Source of the DNA: Tanytarsus gracilentus
Taxonomy: Eukaryota > Arthropoda > Insecta > Diptera > Chironomidae
Direction of reading: 5' to 3'
Length of the DNA: 64,000 nucleotides
Assembly: GCA_038502055.1 (NCBI GenBank)
Contig: JAXRKN010000045.1
Coordinates: forward strand, 10,839,501 to 10,903,500
The first letter of the stretch is position 1. Each line of letters begins with the position of its first letter. The position numbers and the translations under genes are program-made. Of this stretch, positions 22,986 to 34,821 are shown piece after piece. The notes below the pieces were generated by a model, which worked only from the letters and a program-made list of their open reading frames with translations, had not been told where the DNA came from and did no database searches.

Positions 22986-23535
22986 ATGCCTGCAATAATT
23001 TTAAAAGATCCCGAAGCAAATGGAAAGTCTAGCATCCCCGAATATCTAATGATTGAGCTACAAGGTGACTTAGAATGTAGACTTACAGAGGAGATACAGG
23101 ACTGTAGTGGAAAATTCGTTGGAGATTTACTTTATAATAAATACGGTCATCCAGTAAGTTTTAATTTATCAATTAATTTTATTCAACACTTTTAATTCAT
23201 TATTTTAGATCCTGATTATTGCACATCACATCCTCTTCGGGAGAGTTCAAAAAATGGAAAAACCCTTAGCATTGATAGAAAAAGTTCCGAAATCAATGGA
23301 CATTGATGATGATGATGATGATGAAGAACCAGTGATTGTGCCTAAATTTGATTCTTCTATCGTTCCTGATGACACCGTTCCTAATGCATCCTTCTCAATC
23401 CTCGACACAACAGTTAATATTGAAAATCGAACCAAACCTCAAGTTGAGTATCATGTGAAGGCATTAATTAGGAAGAAAATTATCTTTAGTCAGAGACCAA
23501 GACCCATTGTGAGCAATATACCGAAAACTAATTAA
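22986..23535 (+). CDS. CTF8: Chromosome transmission fidelity protein 8 (CTF8)
   Basis: Two exons, join(22986..23153, 23209..23535), 164 aa. CTF8 joins DCC1 and CTF18 in an alternative RFC clamp loader needed for sister-chromatid cohesion and PCNA loading, in the nucleus. Family blocks: YLMIELQGDLECR, FVGDLLYNKYGHPILIIAHHILFGRVQKMEKPLALI, and YHVKALIRKKIIFSQRPRPIVSNIPK. The protein is longer than human CHTF8 because of an acidic Asp-run insert (about residues 88-125) between the two conserved halves. The poly(A) signal AATAAA is at 23564-23569. Converges on the ADAMTS gene. Confidence 0.95.
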
Positions 23536-23779
23536 GTTGTGATGATTTTTACATTATAAATTCAATAAAACCAAATTTAATTAATTTTTTTTCCAAGTTT
23601 TGTTTAACGGCACTGAAAAATTTAAACGAAAAAGCCTGTAGAGAATTCAAATTTCAAGCCAACGGATTTTTAAAGGCTCTTCAAAGTTTTATTTTAATTC
23701 CATCATTAAATGAGAAATTTTCGTATAAAAAGTAATTTGTTTTTAAAATTACCCTAAATAATATTAAATTATAATGAAA

Positions 23780-26700
23780 TTAATGAACCTCGTGAAAATC
23801 TATTGGACGATTTAAATCAATATGCTCCGCATGGACGTCAATTTTGTTAATATTTTTGTATCGATCTGTTTTTAAATCTATTGATTTTAAGATTTTACGT
23901 AAATATTCTTTTGAGATGTGCTCGGTGAAATTTTGATTTTGAAAATGAGTGTAGTGTCGCCTTGCTCTGTGTCCATCTATAACATTTCTCTTCATTCTGC
24001 CGAGTGTAAAATTATTTAGCAACATTCCACTGACAGGAGTGTCATCACCTCCAAATTTAAGGCATCTTCCATTGACACAATAGCGATTTTCATCTCCCGC
24101 TTTAAAAGAGCAGTTTGTTCCAAATGGAAAATATCCCTGATCTCCATTCACGAGGTAAAATCTAAAGGCAATAAATTTATCTTGACACGCGACGCGACAA
24201 CTTCGATCAGGATCTTCGATACTTGGCGCTATTTGCATTCCTCGACCACTCAAACCTCTCACTTTCATTTGATATTTCATGCAGATATTTGTTGAGTAAT
24301 CGTAAGCTGCCATGATTGTGTCACATGGCTGAAAAATTCAAAAATTTAACGGTTTAAAATAATTCAAATATTTTAATTTTTTTCTTACAATATTTGAGGG
24401 CTCGCACAGCCGAATGCTTGATGAAAAATCATATTTTGAGACCACAGTCTGCAGTCCTTTTGAGTGCTGAATGCAGGAATAGAAACATCCTGATTTGTTC
24501 CTCCACTTGTCTCTCATTAATATCATCGAGGTAGGACCAGGGCTTGCGTGATAGTCAGTTGAATGTGCGTAAGGTGACGATGGTGAATATTGAAGATCCA
24601 TCTGATGTCTCTTCCTCCAACTTGGCGAATAACTTGAACTGTAATTTTTGTATAAATTCGAGGCTCTCGAATTAAATGATGGTTTCATGGTTGTGGGCAC
24701 AGGAGGTGTCGATGATGTTTGGTAATTTATCAATTTTGTACTCAAAACCGTCGTCAGTGGAAAATTTTCAATTTCTTCATTTAATAAAGTCGACGAGACC
24801 AATTTTTCAGGTTGAACAATTTCATTGAATGGAGTCACTTCAGTGTGATCTTCGAAGAATTCCGTTGAATTATCTCCGGCATCAAAACTTTTATAATCTC
24901 GACTATTTTCCTGTAAAATTGTGTTGTGTTTTTCTGACACCTCAGGTTCATCGATAGTGAGACTTTCGGGGCAGTATGATGGGTCGATCATGTAATAATT
25001 GTCGGTTACGTTCTTGCATGTGAATTTCTAGAAAAAATTAATGAGTTAAGGATTTTATTTAAAAAGGGCAAAATTCTCTGGTTCAAAAATAAAACTTTTT
25101 CAATATAAATATTTTAATTTACCTCACATTTGCCATTAACACAATAAAAACTGTCATCAATGTCTGAATTTTCATTACGACAAGAAGTTCCATCAGGGAA
25201 TGTCCAACTGCGTGATTTACTGCCTTGCTGAGTGTTGCAGAAAACTTTACACGAATCTTCAGCTGAAATTAAATTAATTAAGGTTAATATTTTTGAATTA
25301 ATAAAAAATCTCTTCTTCAATTGCCAGAGTTAAACCTCCCTTTAAATATTTTTAGAAACACAAATTTTGACTCACGATTCTCGCTGACTTTCTGCAACCC
25401 ACCACCGATCAAATCTTTATCGAATTCCTTGGCTCGATCACAAATTTGATTGGCATACTCCAAGACAGTTAATTTAGCCACTGAAAAGCATTGCTTGGCC
25501 GTGCAAGTTTCATATTTTTTATCACTTCCAGCACACTTTTTATTCGCATGTTTTTCACCGCATGTTCGAGTGTGAAATTTTAAGCCGACACTGCCTTCTT
25601 TGAGTCTTCCCGACTCACCGTAAAGACAACCAGATTCACACTCATTTGAGGAATTCCATTTCGTCCATTGAGATGCTTGCTTTTGTGCAAAGTGAATGCC
25701 ATTTGTGTAGAGCAATGTCGGCTCTTGAATTAAACTTCCAAATTTTTTGTCCTCAACTAAATTTTTAGATTTTTCAATATTTCTTATCGAGTTGGGAAAG
25801 TGTTTATTGCTGACATGCGGAACTTCAGCAATGATGGTTGATTTTGAGGTGCAAATGCCACTTCGACACCACATGGACTCGCCACAGTTGGTGCCCTCAA
25901 GCGCTGGATGACTCGTCCAAGTATATCGATCACGCTGACAATGCAAATCACGACAAACTTCACCAAGATTTTGATTTTTCGATCTCACACTGTCTTTGCC
26001 ATACTTCAGCATGCACTGTTGATCGGAATCAAATCTCTCGCCAGGTAAAATTCCCTCAGCTGAGTGATCGAGATTGCTTCCAAAATGACCGCGATCAAAG
26101 AGACACGTCGCTTGCGGACTTCTCAAGAAAGCATCCAAATACTTTTTACTGCACTGCGACCAAGTCGTTTTTCCACTTCCCAGCGTCGGTGACATAATGA
26201 AGCTGCTCGGATCGCATCCATTGTCGAGATTATCATGTCGCATGCCAACATTATGACCAATTTCATGAGCGACCACAAAAACGCTCTCGAAATGTTTTCC
26301 CTCGTTAATCGTGCACGATGAGATGGCAGTACACATACCAGAGACGGGTGCAAGACCCACAACTTGACTGCTCACTTTTCCATTTTTTGACACGACATAA
26401 AGATCGAGCCCGGTTAAAATTAGTGCGTGATCAAAATGAAGAACGTCTTTGTCGGAAGTTGGATTTAATTTTCTTTGCCATAGGCAGAAGCTGTTGAGGT
26501 AAATATCAATGTCACTACTTCGTCTCAAGTCATTCATCTCATTATGGAGAATTTCAAGACGCTTGAGAATAAAATTAACTTTATAGCCGAGCGATGGATG
26601 ATGATAGAGAAGTTGAACGCCATTTATCATGGCGAGAATGAAGCGAATGAGATGCTGCTCGGTGTTGGTTGGAAAGTTCTTCATCATGTGCCGATAGAGG

Positions 26701-29700
26701 TCCTTATCGACAAACACGGCAGTTTCAATGTGAAGTGTTTGAGACATTGGAATTTTTGAGGTTGACTGATAAAATTTTGGACTTGTTGAATACTTCAGTA
26801 ATGGAGCACGTCGAACTCTCCTTTTAGCAAGTTCTTTTTTAAGTTCAGGACTCAAAAATTTATCCTGCGGCTCAAACATCGAATCACTGATGTTTTTCTC
26901 AATCAAAATGTGCGAACCTATTCCAAATCTCTCAGGAAGTGGCTGAATAAAAACATCACTGTCATTCATCCGATAAACTCCACGCTATAAATGAGGAAGC
27001 AACAATTAAAGCGTGTAATTTAAACAAATGCTCATGTCCGATATGTGCGAATTTTATTTACTCACAATTTCATGATCGCACAAATCGAATGCAGAATTCT
27101 CGCTCCGGTAGAGACAATCGCCGAACTTTTGTGCAACATCAAACGAGTCGGCAATGAAGTCGGTTTGATTTTGATTCCGTGAAATGAACACGAACGATTT
27201 ATCGATTATGTTCTGAGATCGTTTGAGCTTGAGCTGAAGAATTCTTTCATTTTCTGGAGGTGAAGATTTTTTGAATTTTAAATTACGGTAAATTTTAAAA
27301 AATTTGCGAGTTTACACAAAATTTTAATTTAAGGTAAAATTTAAATTTAAAAATTCCGTTAAAAAGATTTTAAATCCAAAATTTTGAAACTTAGAATTTC
27401 AGTTAAAAAATTTTAAATTCAAAATTTTAATTTTCGTTAAAATTTGATATTGTGGATTTAAATTTTACAGAAAGAAAAAAATTTTGAAATTTAGAAATTC
27501 CGTTAAAAAAAATTTAAATTCAAAATTTTAATTTTCGTGAATTTCAATTTTAATTTAACAGAATAAAAATTATAGCTCCGCTATATATTAATTTTGGATT
27601 TTTCCAAAACATGTTTTCGACCCCTAGTGCCAAGACATTACATTGTGCAATACCAAAACATATACTCAAATGATAGGCCTAGTCAAACCCTACAAACTGG
27701 CGAAAACAGATTTGAAATCGGTTGCTCCTACGAGGAGTTAGAGCCATTTAAGTCATCTTACTTTCTTACTTTCTTACTTTCTCACTTTCTCACGATCTTA
27801 GTGAACGCCATATCTCAAGAACGGCTGGTCGGATTTGATTCGGGTTTGTGGCTAAAGATCGAGTTTTGGTTCTAGTTGTGCAAGAAGTATTTTGTTTTGA
27901 GGTACGACCCTCCAAGGACCGTCCGTGGGTGCAAAAATGTCCTTTTTCATACAAATTTTCTCTTATATGCCTTCATGGGTATCGTTGAACTCGTAATTTG
28001 ACCAGGAATCGAATGGAACTGACGATTTTTGAGGAATGTCCATCATGGCCGGCCAGGAGTGCCACTAATGTCCATTTTTCAGAACTATGGCTTCATGGGT
28101 ATCGTTGAACTCGTAATTTGACCAGGAATCGAATGGAACTGACGATTTTTGAGGAATGTCCATCATGGCCGGCCAGGAGTGCCACTAATGTCCATTTTTT
28201 AGAACTATGGCTTCATGTATGTCGTTGAACTCGTAATTTGACCAGGAATCGAATGGAACTGACGATTTTTGAGGAATGTCTATCATGATTAACCAAGAGT
28301 GCCACTAATGTCCATTTTTCAGAACTTTGGCTTCATGGGTATCGTTGAACTCGTCATTGCATCAGGAATCGATTGACACTGACGATTTTTGAGGAATGTC
28401 CATCATGATTAACCAAGAGTGCCACTAATGCCCATTGCAACGGAGTAGGGTACTAATCTATGCGGAGCTATTGGAAATGGCAACGCCGTTTGCAGACCCA
28501 TCTTGTTTTGAAATTTAGAAATTCCGTTAAAAAAGTTTTAAGTTCAAAATTTTGAATTTCAATTTTACAGAATAAAATTTTTGAAATTTAAATTTCCGTT
28601 AAACTTTTAAAATTATTTCTCACCATCTTTATCACCTATTTTAATATTTATTGTGCTATCTACATTATCATCCACGCCGGCAGTTCTTTTCATTCTTCGA
28701 TGATGCTTAACATTAATAATTTTATACTTTGACTCTGCGAAAAAAATGAAAGGTTTTAAAAAAATTATTTAAAGCTGTCGAATTAATTAAATTTCAATTC
28801 ACTTCCTCGTTCTCGCTCGCAGGGCATTAACATCAAAAAAGGTATAAAAAATTGGTTTTTAAGGTCACAGCGAGATTAACAATCGCATAAATTGTTTTCA
28901 TGCCAAATTAAAAAGCCCTCGCGAGATAATTTTTGTGACGCTTGACGATTTATCATCAAATAAAAAGTTCTTCCTCATTCTTACACTCAAAAATTCTCTG
29001 CGCATGCATGCAGAGAGTCGTTTCATTATTATGTCACCTTAATTTATCACATTCGTGAGCTTAAATTGCACTCAAGCAGTGAAGTTTACAACAATAAGGC
29101 ATTAAAGAATTGCCGAGGTAATTTTGAATTGAGAAAATTTCATAAATAAATTTCTGAGGTACTCACTTGACATGTCATTGTCATTTCCGAAAAGTAATTG
29201 CTTCTCATGTCGATGCAGGTAATCATGGAGGTTACTTTCCGTGATCTAAATTGAGCATAAAAGTGATTTTTAGTATTTTAAATGGGGAAGAGAGTCAATA
29301 AACTTAGAACTTCCGTCCCATTCAGTCATTTAAATCTTTTTTACTTTTTTCCACTTTAGTGCGCATCTTTCAATTGTCATTTAGAATGTCAAAACACTTT
29401 TTAATGTTGTCAACGAATTTTCGTCAACCCGTGAAGTAAATTTTTTCACCTTCAGTGTTTTAATTTAATATTTTTTTGGGACATCATGCAAGCTGACAGA
29501 CGCAACATGAGTGTGGATATGGAGCAAATTATAACAAGAACAACGAAAAATGAATAATTCATTGAAAAGTTCTCTCACTTTGCTGCGTCAGAATTGCAAT
29601 GATGTAGGTCAAGTTTTTCCATCATCACCTGCCACCAGTGCCTTCTTTTGTTCTTCTTCTTCTTCATTAACCGATCGATGAATTTTATTTTTGCACTCGA

Positions 29701-32205
29701 CGTAAACGATTCAATTGCAAGGACAATCTTTTGCCAATTGTTGCAATTCAAGCGTGAAAAATGTAAAATTATCAACTTTTCATCATGAGCTGAGATTTCG
29801 TGGAAGAAATTCCGTTAGAAAAGAAAATTCTACCGCACACTGTTGATGGCGTTTCCGTTGAGTGAAAATGAGTCGTGCACATGTGAGTGATTTGCGAGTG
29901 TCGTAATAACATAGAAGATAAAAAATTATGCAGAACAGAACTTTTTCTTGTTGAGTGACTCGATTCTTCTTGTTCTGTTCTGATCCATGGAGAAATGCAT
30001 TGTTTTTCTTAAAGTCAAAATTTAAATGAGAAAACTTTTTACTTCCTGGTTGCTGAGAAACGCAAAATAATTTTTGAACTAGAAAAATATTTTTCATAGT
30101 TCGATTTGTGATCGCAACAGAGCAGAAGAATTTACAGAATTCAAACAATGCTTGCACTTTTAATTGTTCATTAATGAATAGAAGTCAAAAGCCCTTGATA
30201 TGTACGCGTTCGACCTTCGCCATTGAGGCTCATCTCTTCAGCACCCATTTTAAATTGTGTTTACATGCTCTTGTTTCATGTTCTCGCTTCCCAACGCGTG
30301 CGATTTAAATTTTAACTGTGGAATTATGAGGAAAATTTTGCATAAAATTCTTTGACTTGAATTTTTAAAACATTTTTTGAAGTGAGTTTTTAAAACTTTT
30401 CTAACTGCAATCGCTAGACACTTCTCCAGACATAAAAATGTGCGTGTTTGCACTTGATGGAAGGTCGAAAGTGGTAAAATTTATGAATTTAGTTCATGAG
30501 AACTTTTCAATGCACATCTCTGACACGTTTGCACCTCTTCCATTCATTCTCCAATTAATTAATTATAAATTCTCACATTTCCAATCAATTTTCAACTCGG
30601 TTTCACATTTACACGCATGCTGTATGATTTTAGTGCTGCCTCAATATTTTATTCTTTAACAATAAACTCGATCATCATCATCATCATAAGCCGTCATCAT
30701 TCAGGTCAACGAATCACATTTTAAATTCTAAATAGTTGACGACAATTTTTTGTTTTCATCAAAAGGTTTTTTGTGGACATTTATTTTCAGTGTGTCGAAC
30801 GCGATGATGCGCATAAAAATGAAATGAAAAGCGTGTTAATGATGATTTTTTATGCAACACAGTTTCTTCTTCCTCTCGCCCCGGAAATGTTCAAAAGTCA
30901 TTCGAGGTTAAGAAGAAGAAATTTTTTCTCTCTCAAACATTAAAATCAAATTACGCAATTGCGATGCCGGCAAATGCTAATAAAATTAAGCCTTATCACA
31001 TAGACCGATCTTAATGGTAATTTCCATGCGAACTTTTTCACTCTCCACACTCAACTCCGAAAAAAATGTAAAACACAATAAATTATTAGCTCAAAAATCA
31101 GATCTTTTCAACATCATCATCATAATCAGACGTCGAGTGAGAGATGGAGTGTTCCAGTGACTGAATTTTCGGCCCCAAAATGCAGGAGAAAAAATTTTAT
31201 ATGGGAAAAATTGTGTGTAATTAATGCGGCGCTGTCTTAATGTGTTAAATAACTGCGAGCTAAATGTAATTAAAAATTCACGTCGTCTAAATGAGTGAAA
31301 GAGAAAAACTGTATCGCGCGGGAAACTTTTCACTTTCGTCCGCGTCCATTAATTTATTTTGCATCAAAATTTTTATATGAATAATAATTGTTACGTAAAA
31401 AAAAGATGCGATGATAGTCATCAACACCAATTCGAGTAAGTAGCGTGAAAGAGAGGTTTATGAACTCATCAGTTTTTGCTCTCATAGTAATTCACTTGTC
31501 AATTATCATTGCGCACTAGATATTACAAACAGTTTTTTATGTATGAGCATTTTTATGTGAAGATTCCTCGAAACTTTTGTGCAAGTTTTATTTGATGGGA
31601 AATTTCAATTTACTGAATTTTTAAAAGAGTGAAATCGAATTAATTTTTGAAGGATATTGAGAAAGATTTTTAATCTTGAGGTTAAAGACATTTTTGATGC
31701 TTTTAAGTGAAGACTTTTAAAATACAATTTAAGTTTTTAATTCAGTTCATTTTCCATTTTCACGTTCCACTTTCCATGATGTTCTCACCCATAGAATAAA
31801 ATTTATAGTTTTTGAATTTGAATTTCGAATGTCAAAAAAATTTAAAAAAATACATAAAATTTGATTTTACAGAATTTTTTTTAAATTTAAAAATTTGTTA
31901 AAAAAACTGTCATAAAAATTTTTTAATTCAAAGATATGCAAAATATAAAAATTCCAGGAATTTTTTTTCACAATTGAACTCTTGTTTAATTTTAAACTCC
32001 AAAAAAATTAATTTCCACATTTTACCGAAAAAAATCCAAAATTGATCAACATCCGATTTGCTTTAAATTCTACCTTTTGTTTATTGAGTTGTAGATGTTC
32101 TGCTTTAATTATATCGATTCGATGCGAGGCATGTGTCAGTGTCAATTGAATTTCAACCAAAATCACAACCAAAATGTAGGGTTTAATCACAGCTGTCGCC
32201 AGCAT
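23780..32205 (-). CDS. ADAMTS-type secreted metalloprotease
   Basis: Eight exons, complement(join(23780..24328, 24389..25027, 25123..25262, 25376..26984, 27066..27253, 28624..28734, 29167..29245, 32074..32205)), 1148 aa, all phases consistent. Order of parts: signal peptide (MLATAVIKPYILVVILVEIQ), propeptide ending in a furin-type site RRVRR (about 225-229), reprolysin domain with zinc site HEIGHNVGMRHD (about 410-421) and Met-turn SFIM (about 432), disintegrin-like Cys region, one TSP1 repeat (SQWTKWNSSNECESGC, from about 608), then two Cys-rich modules of the FPDGTSC...YCVNGKC type. These two are separated by a ~200-residue Ser/Thr-rich stretch; the second ends the protein. ADAMTS enzymes cleave extracellular matrix proteins. 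No further TSP1 repeats follow, unlike most ADAMTS. Intron 1 (29246-32073) and the promoter are involved in a large inverted repeat; intron 4 carries a transposable element. Confidence 0.93.
27260..27568. repeat. AT-rich degenerate tandem repeat in ADAMTS intron
   Basis: Repeated units of roughly 50 bp containing GAAATTTAGAAATTCCGTTA and AATTCAAAATTTTAATTTTCG. The same array resumes at about 28509-28600 on the other side of a mobile element, so the element inserted into it. Similar CCGTTAAA-rich patches occur at about 31800-31960 and 46680-46900. Confidence 0.6.
27569..28509 (+). mobile_element. Non-autonomous repeat element, copy A
   Basis: About 940 bp, nearly the same sequence as 44659-45470, which sets the borders. 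It begins TATAGCTCCGCTATATATTA and ends AGACCCATCTTGTTTT. TAGCTCCGC near the start recurs inverted (GCGGAGCTA) about 45 bp before the end. It carries four 120 bp internal tandem units and no transposase or reverse transcriptase. No clear target-site duplication was seen. Class unknown. Confidence 0.75.
27971..28440 (+). repeat. 120 bp tandem repeat inside element copy A, four units
   Basis: Units start at about 27971, 28091, 28211 and 28331, each beginning CTTCATG and containing GTTGAACTCGTAAT and GGAGTGCCACTAATG-type segments. The first two units are almost identical; the last is the most diverged. Confidence 0.85.
29350..30814 (+). repeat. Large inverted repeat, left arm
   Basis: About 1.46 kb that matches the reverse complement of 32637-34084 at an estimated 95-97% by eye. 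The outer border lies near TCCACTTTAGTGCGCATC and the inner border near CGAACGCGATGATGCGCA. It lies in ADAMTS intron 1. Open frames at 29783-30157 and 30438-30659 are mirrored in the other arm but have no family signature. Confidence 0.92.
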
Positions 32206-32636
32206 TTTAATTCACTAGATTTTCAGACGCACTTTATTTCAATTTTCTACATTTTTTGAAATTATTTTTTCATAACTGACGTGTTTTTTCAATTTTTATA
32301 ATTTCACAATTTTTCCGATCATTATCTCGATTCTTTCTCGCTTACACACATGCACTAGATATTTTTATTATTGCCACACATTTTCCACTCGACAGTGTTG
32401 CTGTTGATGATTTGAGTTACCGCGAGCGACTGAGCTCTGCTGCGAATGAAATTTTCCTTACCGCTCACATTTCGGTACATTATGCATGCCACACACACAG
32501 ACAGACACAAAATGAGCTTTTGATTAATTTGCAATTTTGCCTCTTTTACTCTTCGTACTTCCTTTTAGTGCTATTAAAAATGTATTGGAAAATTATTTGA
32601 ATTCTTTTCAGGGAAATCCGATTGCCGGAATTTTTG
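30815..32636. other. Loop of the inverted repeat with ADAMTS exon 1
   Basis: About 1.8 kb of unique sequence between the two arms. It contains the first coding exon of the ADAMTS gene (32074-32205, minus), its 5' UTR and a candidate initiator at 32431. The rest is AT-rich and without coding signal. Confidence 0.8.
32427..32433 (-). promoter_or_regulatory. Candidate initiator of the ADAMTS gene
   Basis: Minus-strand CTCAGTCG places A(+1) at 32431, 226 nt upstream of the ATG, in a GC-richer patch (32410-32450). There is no DPE match at +28. Motif-based and tentative. Confidence 0.3.
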
Positions 32637-34084
32637 CGCATCATCGCGTTCGACACACTGAAAATAAATGTCCACAAAAAACCTTTTGATGAAAACAAAA
32701 AATTGTCGTCAACTATTTAGAATTCAAAATGTGATTCGTTGACCTGAATGATGACGGCTTATGATGATGATGATCGAGTTTATTGTTAAAGAATAAAATA
32801 TTGAGGCAGCACTAAAATCATACAGCATGCGTGTAAATGTGAAACCGAGTTGAAAATTGAATGGAAATGTGAGAATTTATAATTAATTAATTGGAGAATG
32901 AATGGAAGAGGTGCAAACGTGTCAGAGATGTGCATTGAAAAGTTCTCATGAACTAAATTCATAAATTTTACCACTTTCGACCTTCCACCAAGTGCAAACA
33001 CGCACATTTTTATGTCTGGAGAAGTGTCTAGCGATTGCAGTTAGAAAAGTTTTTAAAATCTTTTTCAAAAAATGTTTCAAAAATTAAAAATTCAAGTCAA
33101 AGAATTTTATGCAAATTTTTCCTCATAATTCCACAATTGAAATTTAAATCGCACGCGTTGGGAAGCGAGAACATGAAACAAGAGCATGTAAACACAATTT
33201 AAAATGGGTGCTGAAGAGATGAGCCTCAATGGCGAAGGTCGAACGCGTACATATCAAGGGCTTTTGACTTCTATTCATTAATGAACAATTAAAAGTGCAA
33301 GCATTGTTCGTATTCTGTAAATTCTTCTGCTTTGTTGCGATCAAAAATCGAACTTTGAAAAATATTTTTCTAGTTCAAAAATTATTTTGCGTTTCTCAGC
33401 AACCAGGAAGTAAAAAATTTTCTCATTTAAATTTTGACTTTAAGAAAAACAATGCATTTCTCCATGGATCAGAACAGAACAAGAAGAATCGAGTCACTCA
33501 ACAAGAAAAAGTTCTGTTCTGCATAATTTTTTATCTTCTTTGTTATTACGACACTCGCAAATCACTCACATGTGCACGACTCATTTTCACTCAACGGAAA
33601 CGCCATCAACAGTGTGCGGTAGAATTTTCTTTTCTAACGGAATTTCTTCCACAAAATCTCAGCTCACGATGAAAAGTTGATAATTTTACGTTTTTCACGC
33701 TTGAATTGCAACAATTGGCAAAAGATTGTCCTTGCAATTGAATCGTTTACGGCGAGTGCAAAAATAAAATTCATCGATCAGTTAAAAAAGAAGGCACTGG
33801 TGGCAGGTGATGATGGAAAAACTTGACCTACATCATTGCAATTCTGACGCAGCAAAGTGAGAGAACTTTTCAATGAATTATTCATTTTTCGTTGTTCTTG
33901 TTATAATTTGCTCCATATTCACACTCATGTTGCTTCTGTCAGCTTGCATGATGTCCCAAAAAAATATTAAATTAAAACACTGAAGGTGAAAAATTTACTT
34001 CACGGGTTGATGAAAATTCGTTGACAACATTAAAAAGTGTTTTGACATTCTAAATGACAATTGAAAGATGCGCACTAAAGTGGA
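32637..34084 (-). repeat. Large inverted repeat, right arm
   Basis: Reverse-complement copy of 29350-30814, about 1.45 kb. It is shorter mainly through loss of a TTC-type microsatellite seen at about 29648-29665 in the left arm. It lies upstream of the ADAMTS promoter and ends about 740 bp before the FAM120-type gene. Confidence 0.92.
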
Positions 34085-34821
34085 AACGATATAATTCACC
34101 TTTCCGTTAATCTCTAAATTTTTCAAACGATTAATTGTAATCTCATAATGAGTTGATTTTGAATTATGCAAAAAACTTATCACGATTATAATTAAACTTC
34201 GAGTGAAATGCATTTTTGCGATTGCATTTCTGATGCCTTCTCGACTCGAGAGCACGCGAAAGACTAAATTTTTTTTAAAGGTGGTTGATGATCATGAAAA
34301 TTTTCATGAAATTAATTGTAACGTATTCGAAAATTTCAAATTAAAAATGTGAAGACGCCTGACTATAAATTCCTACGAAAAAAATTTAGTTCTCGTCATT
34401 TATCAAAATTAAAAGAATTAACACATTTATTATGTGTATCTAGCACGTTTAAGTGCATAGAAAGCATTCTTTTACATTTTTTAATACCCGCTGTTTATTC
34501 TATCATTAAGGTACGACACGATAAAATCAAACTTTTACATAATTATTTTTTTTTTCTGCCATTCAAAAATGTGTTTTCATCGGCATCAAAATTTTTGCTG
34601 TTATCGAGGACTATTTACATCAATAATCTAATAATTTTCAACATCATCCCTCTCTCTAGATCACTTTCAACCGTTTTTCGGCTAATTCTCTGGCAATCAT
34701 CGATTTTTTCATCGTTTTACTTTTTTTTTCATCAAAGCGAAAAAAAACAACAACAAAACACATCCAGAACATCCAGTGAGAAAAAAGGGAAAATCAATAA
34801 ATTTCCTATACCGGCTTCAGC
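34085..34821. other. Upstream region of the FAM120-type gene
   Basis: About 740 bp between the inverted repeat and the next start codon. It must hold the promoter and 5' UTR of the plus-strand gene. The open frame at 34349-34825 is hydrophobic and A/T-driven with no family signature. Confidence 0.45.

Noticed and set aside
29783..30157. 124-codon frame, with a near-identical 125-codon frame at 33295-33672
   Set aside because: The two are mirror copies in the inverted repeat. Conservation comes from recent duplication, and there is no family signature or splice context.
30438..30659. 73-codon frame mirrored at 32786-33007
   Set aside because: Same cause: arms of the inverted repeat. The two visible amino-acid changes give no sign of selection.
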